The notes under the pieces are model-generated. The model searched no databases, was not told the DNA's origin, and saw nothing but the letters and a program-made list of their open reading frames with translations. Of a stretch of DNA of 5,244 nucleotides, positions 4,261-5,244 are shown in pieces (within the stretch, counting starts at the first letter, position 1; every line of letters starts with the position of its first letter). The translations under genes were made by a program, and so were the position numbers. Source of the stretch: Chryseobacterium gleum (GTDB lineage Bacteria > Bacteroidota > Bacteroidia > Flavobacteriales_D > Crocinitomicaceae). Location: assembly GCA_943326825.2 (NCBI GenBank), contig CALPUT020000206.1, forward strand, positions 1 to 5,244, given 5' to 3'.

Positions 4261-5244
4261 TTATTTAATCACATTGATTTTAGTAATGTTGTTAGATTTT
4301 GAAGTTCTAACGATTACATAATATAAACCATTTTCGAAGTTTTTAGTATCCATTGAAATTTCATGTTTACCTACTTCTAAATTTTGATTTAATACTTCAT
4401 TTACAATTGCACCTTTGTTATCAGTAATAACAATTGAAATTGGAGTGTATTCTTTTACATCAACGATGATCGTTCCCATTTCTGTCATTGGATTAGGGTA
4501 GATACTTACGAATGTAGAATTATCATTTGCAATTTCTTTAACTGATAATGTTGTAAGATTAAATACAGCAGTATCTTGACATCCACCGTTGATTGCAGTT
4601 AAAACAACTGTATAGTTATTGAAATCTGGGAAAACGTGTGTTGGGTTTTGAGCTGAAGATGAGTTAAAATCTCCAAAATCCCATGAGTAAGAAGTCGCTG
4701 ATGAAGATGTATTTGTAAAAGTTACTGTACTTCCATTTGTGATTACGAATGTAGCACCTGCTGTTGGCTGTGGAGTCAATGCAACAACTTCATTTGCAGA
4801 TTGTCCAACACCATTACATGCATTTGCATTTGTAGTAGTTACATAATATGTAGCTGCTGTGTTAACTGTAATAGATTGCGTAGTTTCACCATTAGACCAT
4901 AAATATGAATCAGAAGTTGAAGCAGTTAATACAACTGAATCACCTTGACATAAAGATAATGAACCTGAAACTTGTACAGTTGGAAGCGGAGCGTTACTTA
5001 CGTTTACAGTAATCGCATTTGAAGTAGCTGAGCATTGATTAGCATCTGTGTAAACAAGACTATAAGTACCTGAAGTAGAAACAGTAATTGTTTGTGTAGT
5101 CGCAGATGTTGACCATACATTATTAGAAACTTGATCAGATATTAAATCTACTGATGTTCCAGTACATAATGAAGTAGAACCATTTGCAGTAATTACTGGT
5201 GCTGTTGGATTAGCATGAACAGTAACTGTAACCAATGTTCTTGG
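4261..5244 (-). CDS. T9SS-sorted surface or secreted protein with Ig-like repeats and PKD domain, 3' part only
   Basis: This is the C-terminal 327 residues of a larger exported protein; the frame is open through the right edge, and the TTG at 5235 is internal, not a start. Numbering from that TTG, two tandem Ig-like units (about 10-79 and 85-153) align at a 72-residue period, each with Cys-x16-Trp and a second Cys 44 residues after the first. A PKD domain follows (about 157-230) with the YSWDFGD hallmark (183-189). The end (243-324) is a T9SS type A sorting domain: SIYPNP (244-249), then ENGLYYVIVRT and a final lysine-rich strand KINVIK. The type IX pathway exports such proteins across the outer membrane, removes this domain and often anchors the product to the surface. 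Ser/Thr/Val-rich composition suits an adhesin or extracellular enzyme tail. The catalytic or binding part, if any, lies outside the window, so specific function is unknown. Confidence 0.9.
   Translation of the reverse strand, partial: PRTLVTVTVHANPTAPVITANGSTSLCTGTSVDLISDQVSNNVWSTSATTQTITVSTSGTYSLVYTDANQCSATSNAITVNVSNAPLPTVQVSGSLSLCQGDSVVLTASTSDSYLWSNGETTQSITVNTAATYYVTTTNANACNGVGQSANEVVALTPQPTAGATFVITNGSTVTFTNTSSSATSYSWDFGDFNSSSAQNPTHVFPDFNNYTVVLTAINGGCQDTAVFNLTTLSVKEIANDNSTFVSIYPNPMTEMGTIIVDVKEYTPISIVITDNKGAIVNEVLNQNLEVGKHEISMDTKNFENGLYYVIVRTSKSNNITKINVIK
4777..5208 (-). repeat. Two tandem Ig-like protein repeats (72-residue, 216-bp period)
   Basis: Within the surface-protein gene, the unit at 5208-4999 and the unit at 4983-4777 encode the same pattern: SLC, then W 17 residues after that Cys, then TTQ(T/S)ITV, then a second Cys 44 residues after the first. 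All anchors are offset by exactly 72 residues. The DNA copies have diverged, so the duplication is not recent. More units probably lie upstream of the window edge. Confidence 0.8.

Overview
This 5.2-kb window looks like chromosomal sequence of a Bacteroidota bacterium, most likely Flavobacteriia. The evidence is AT-rich DNA, a 289-residue primary sigma factor with no region 1.1, starts without Shine-Dalgarno sequences, TAnnTTTG-type promoter elements right next to start codons, and a secreted protein ending in a type IX secretion (T9SS) sorting domain. The genus cannot be fixed from this stretch.

Layout, left to right. The 3' part of priA (+, cut by the left edge) runs tail-to-tail into the primary sigma factor gene rpoD/sigA (-); their stop codons share one TTAA. 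A 303-bp AT-rich gap separates rpoD from a divergent two-gene operon (+): a low-molecular-weight protein-tyrosine phosphatase, then 2 bp later a short RsmI-like SAM-dependent methyltransferase. A 170-bp spacer follows with two sets of heptamer-based repeats, then truA (+, tRNA pseudouridine synthase). A strong hairpin terminator lies between truA and a convergent gene (-, cut by the right edge). That gene encodes the end of a modular surface or secreted protein with two tandem Ig-like repeats, a PKD domain and a T9SS type A C-terminal domain.

Functionally the region is mostly housekeeping: replication restart, basal transcription and tRNA/rRNA modification, plus a phosphatase of unknown target and one exported adhesin-like protein. 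I see no mobile element, CRISPR array, defence system or RNA gene, and no convincing new system. The points most worth a second look are near-leaderless start architecture at up to three transcription units, the shared stop palindrome of priA and rpoD, the heptamer repeat spacer, and the divergent short RsmI-like enzyme paired with the phosphatase.
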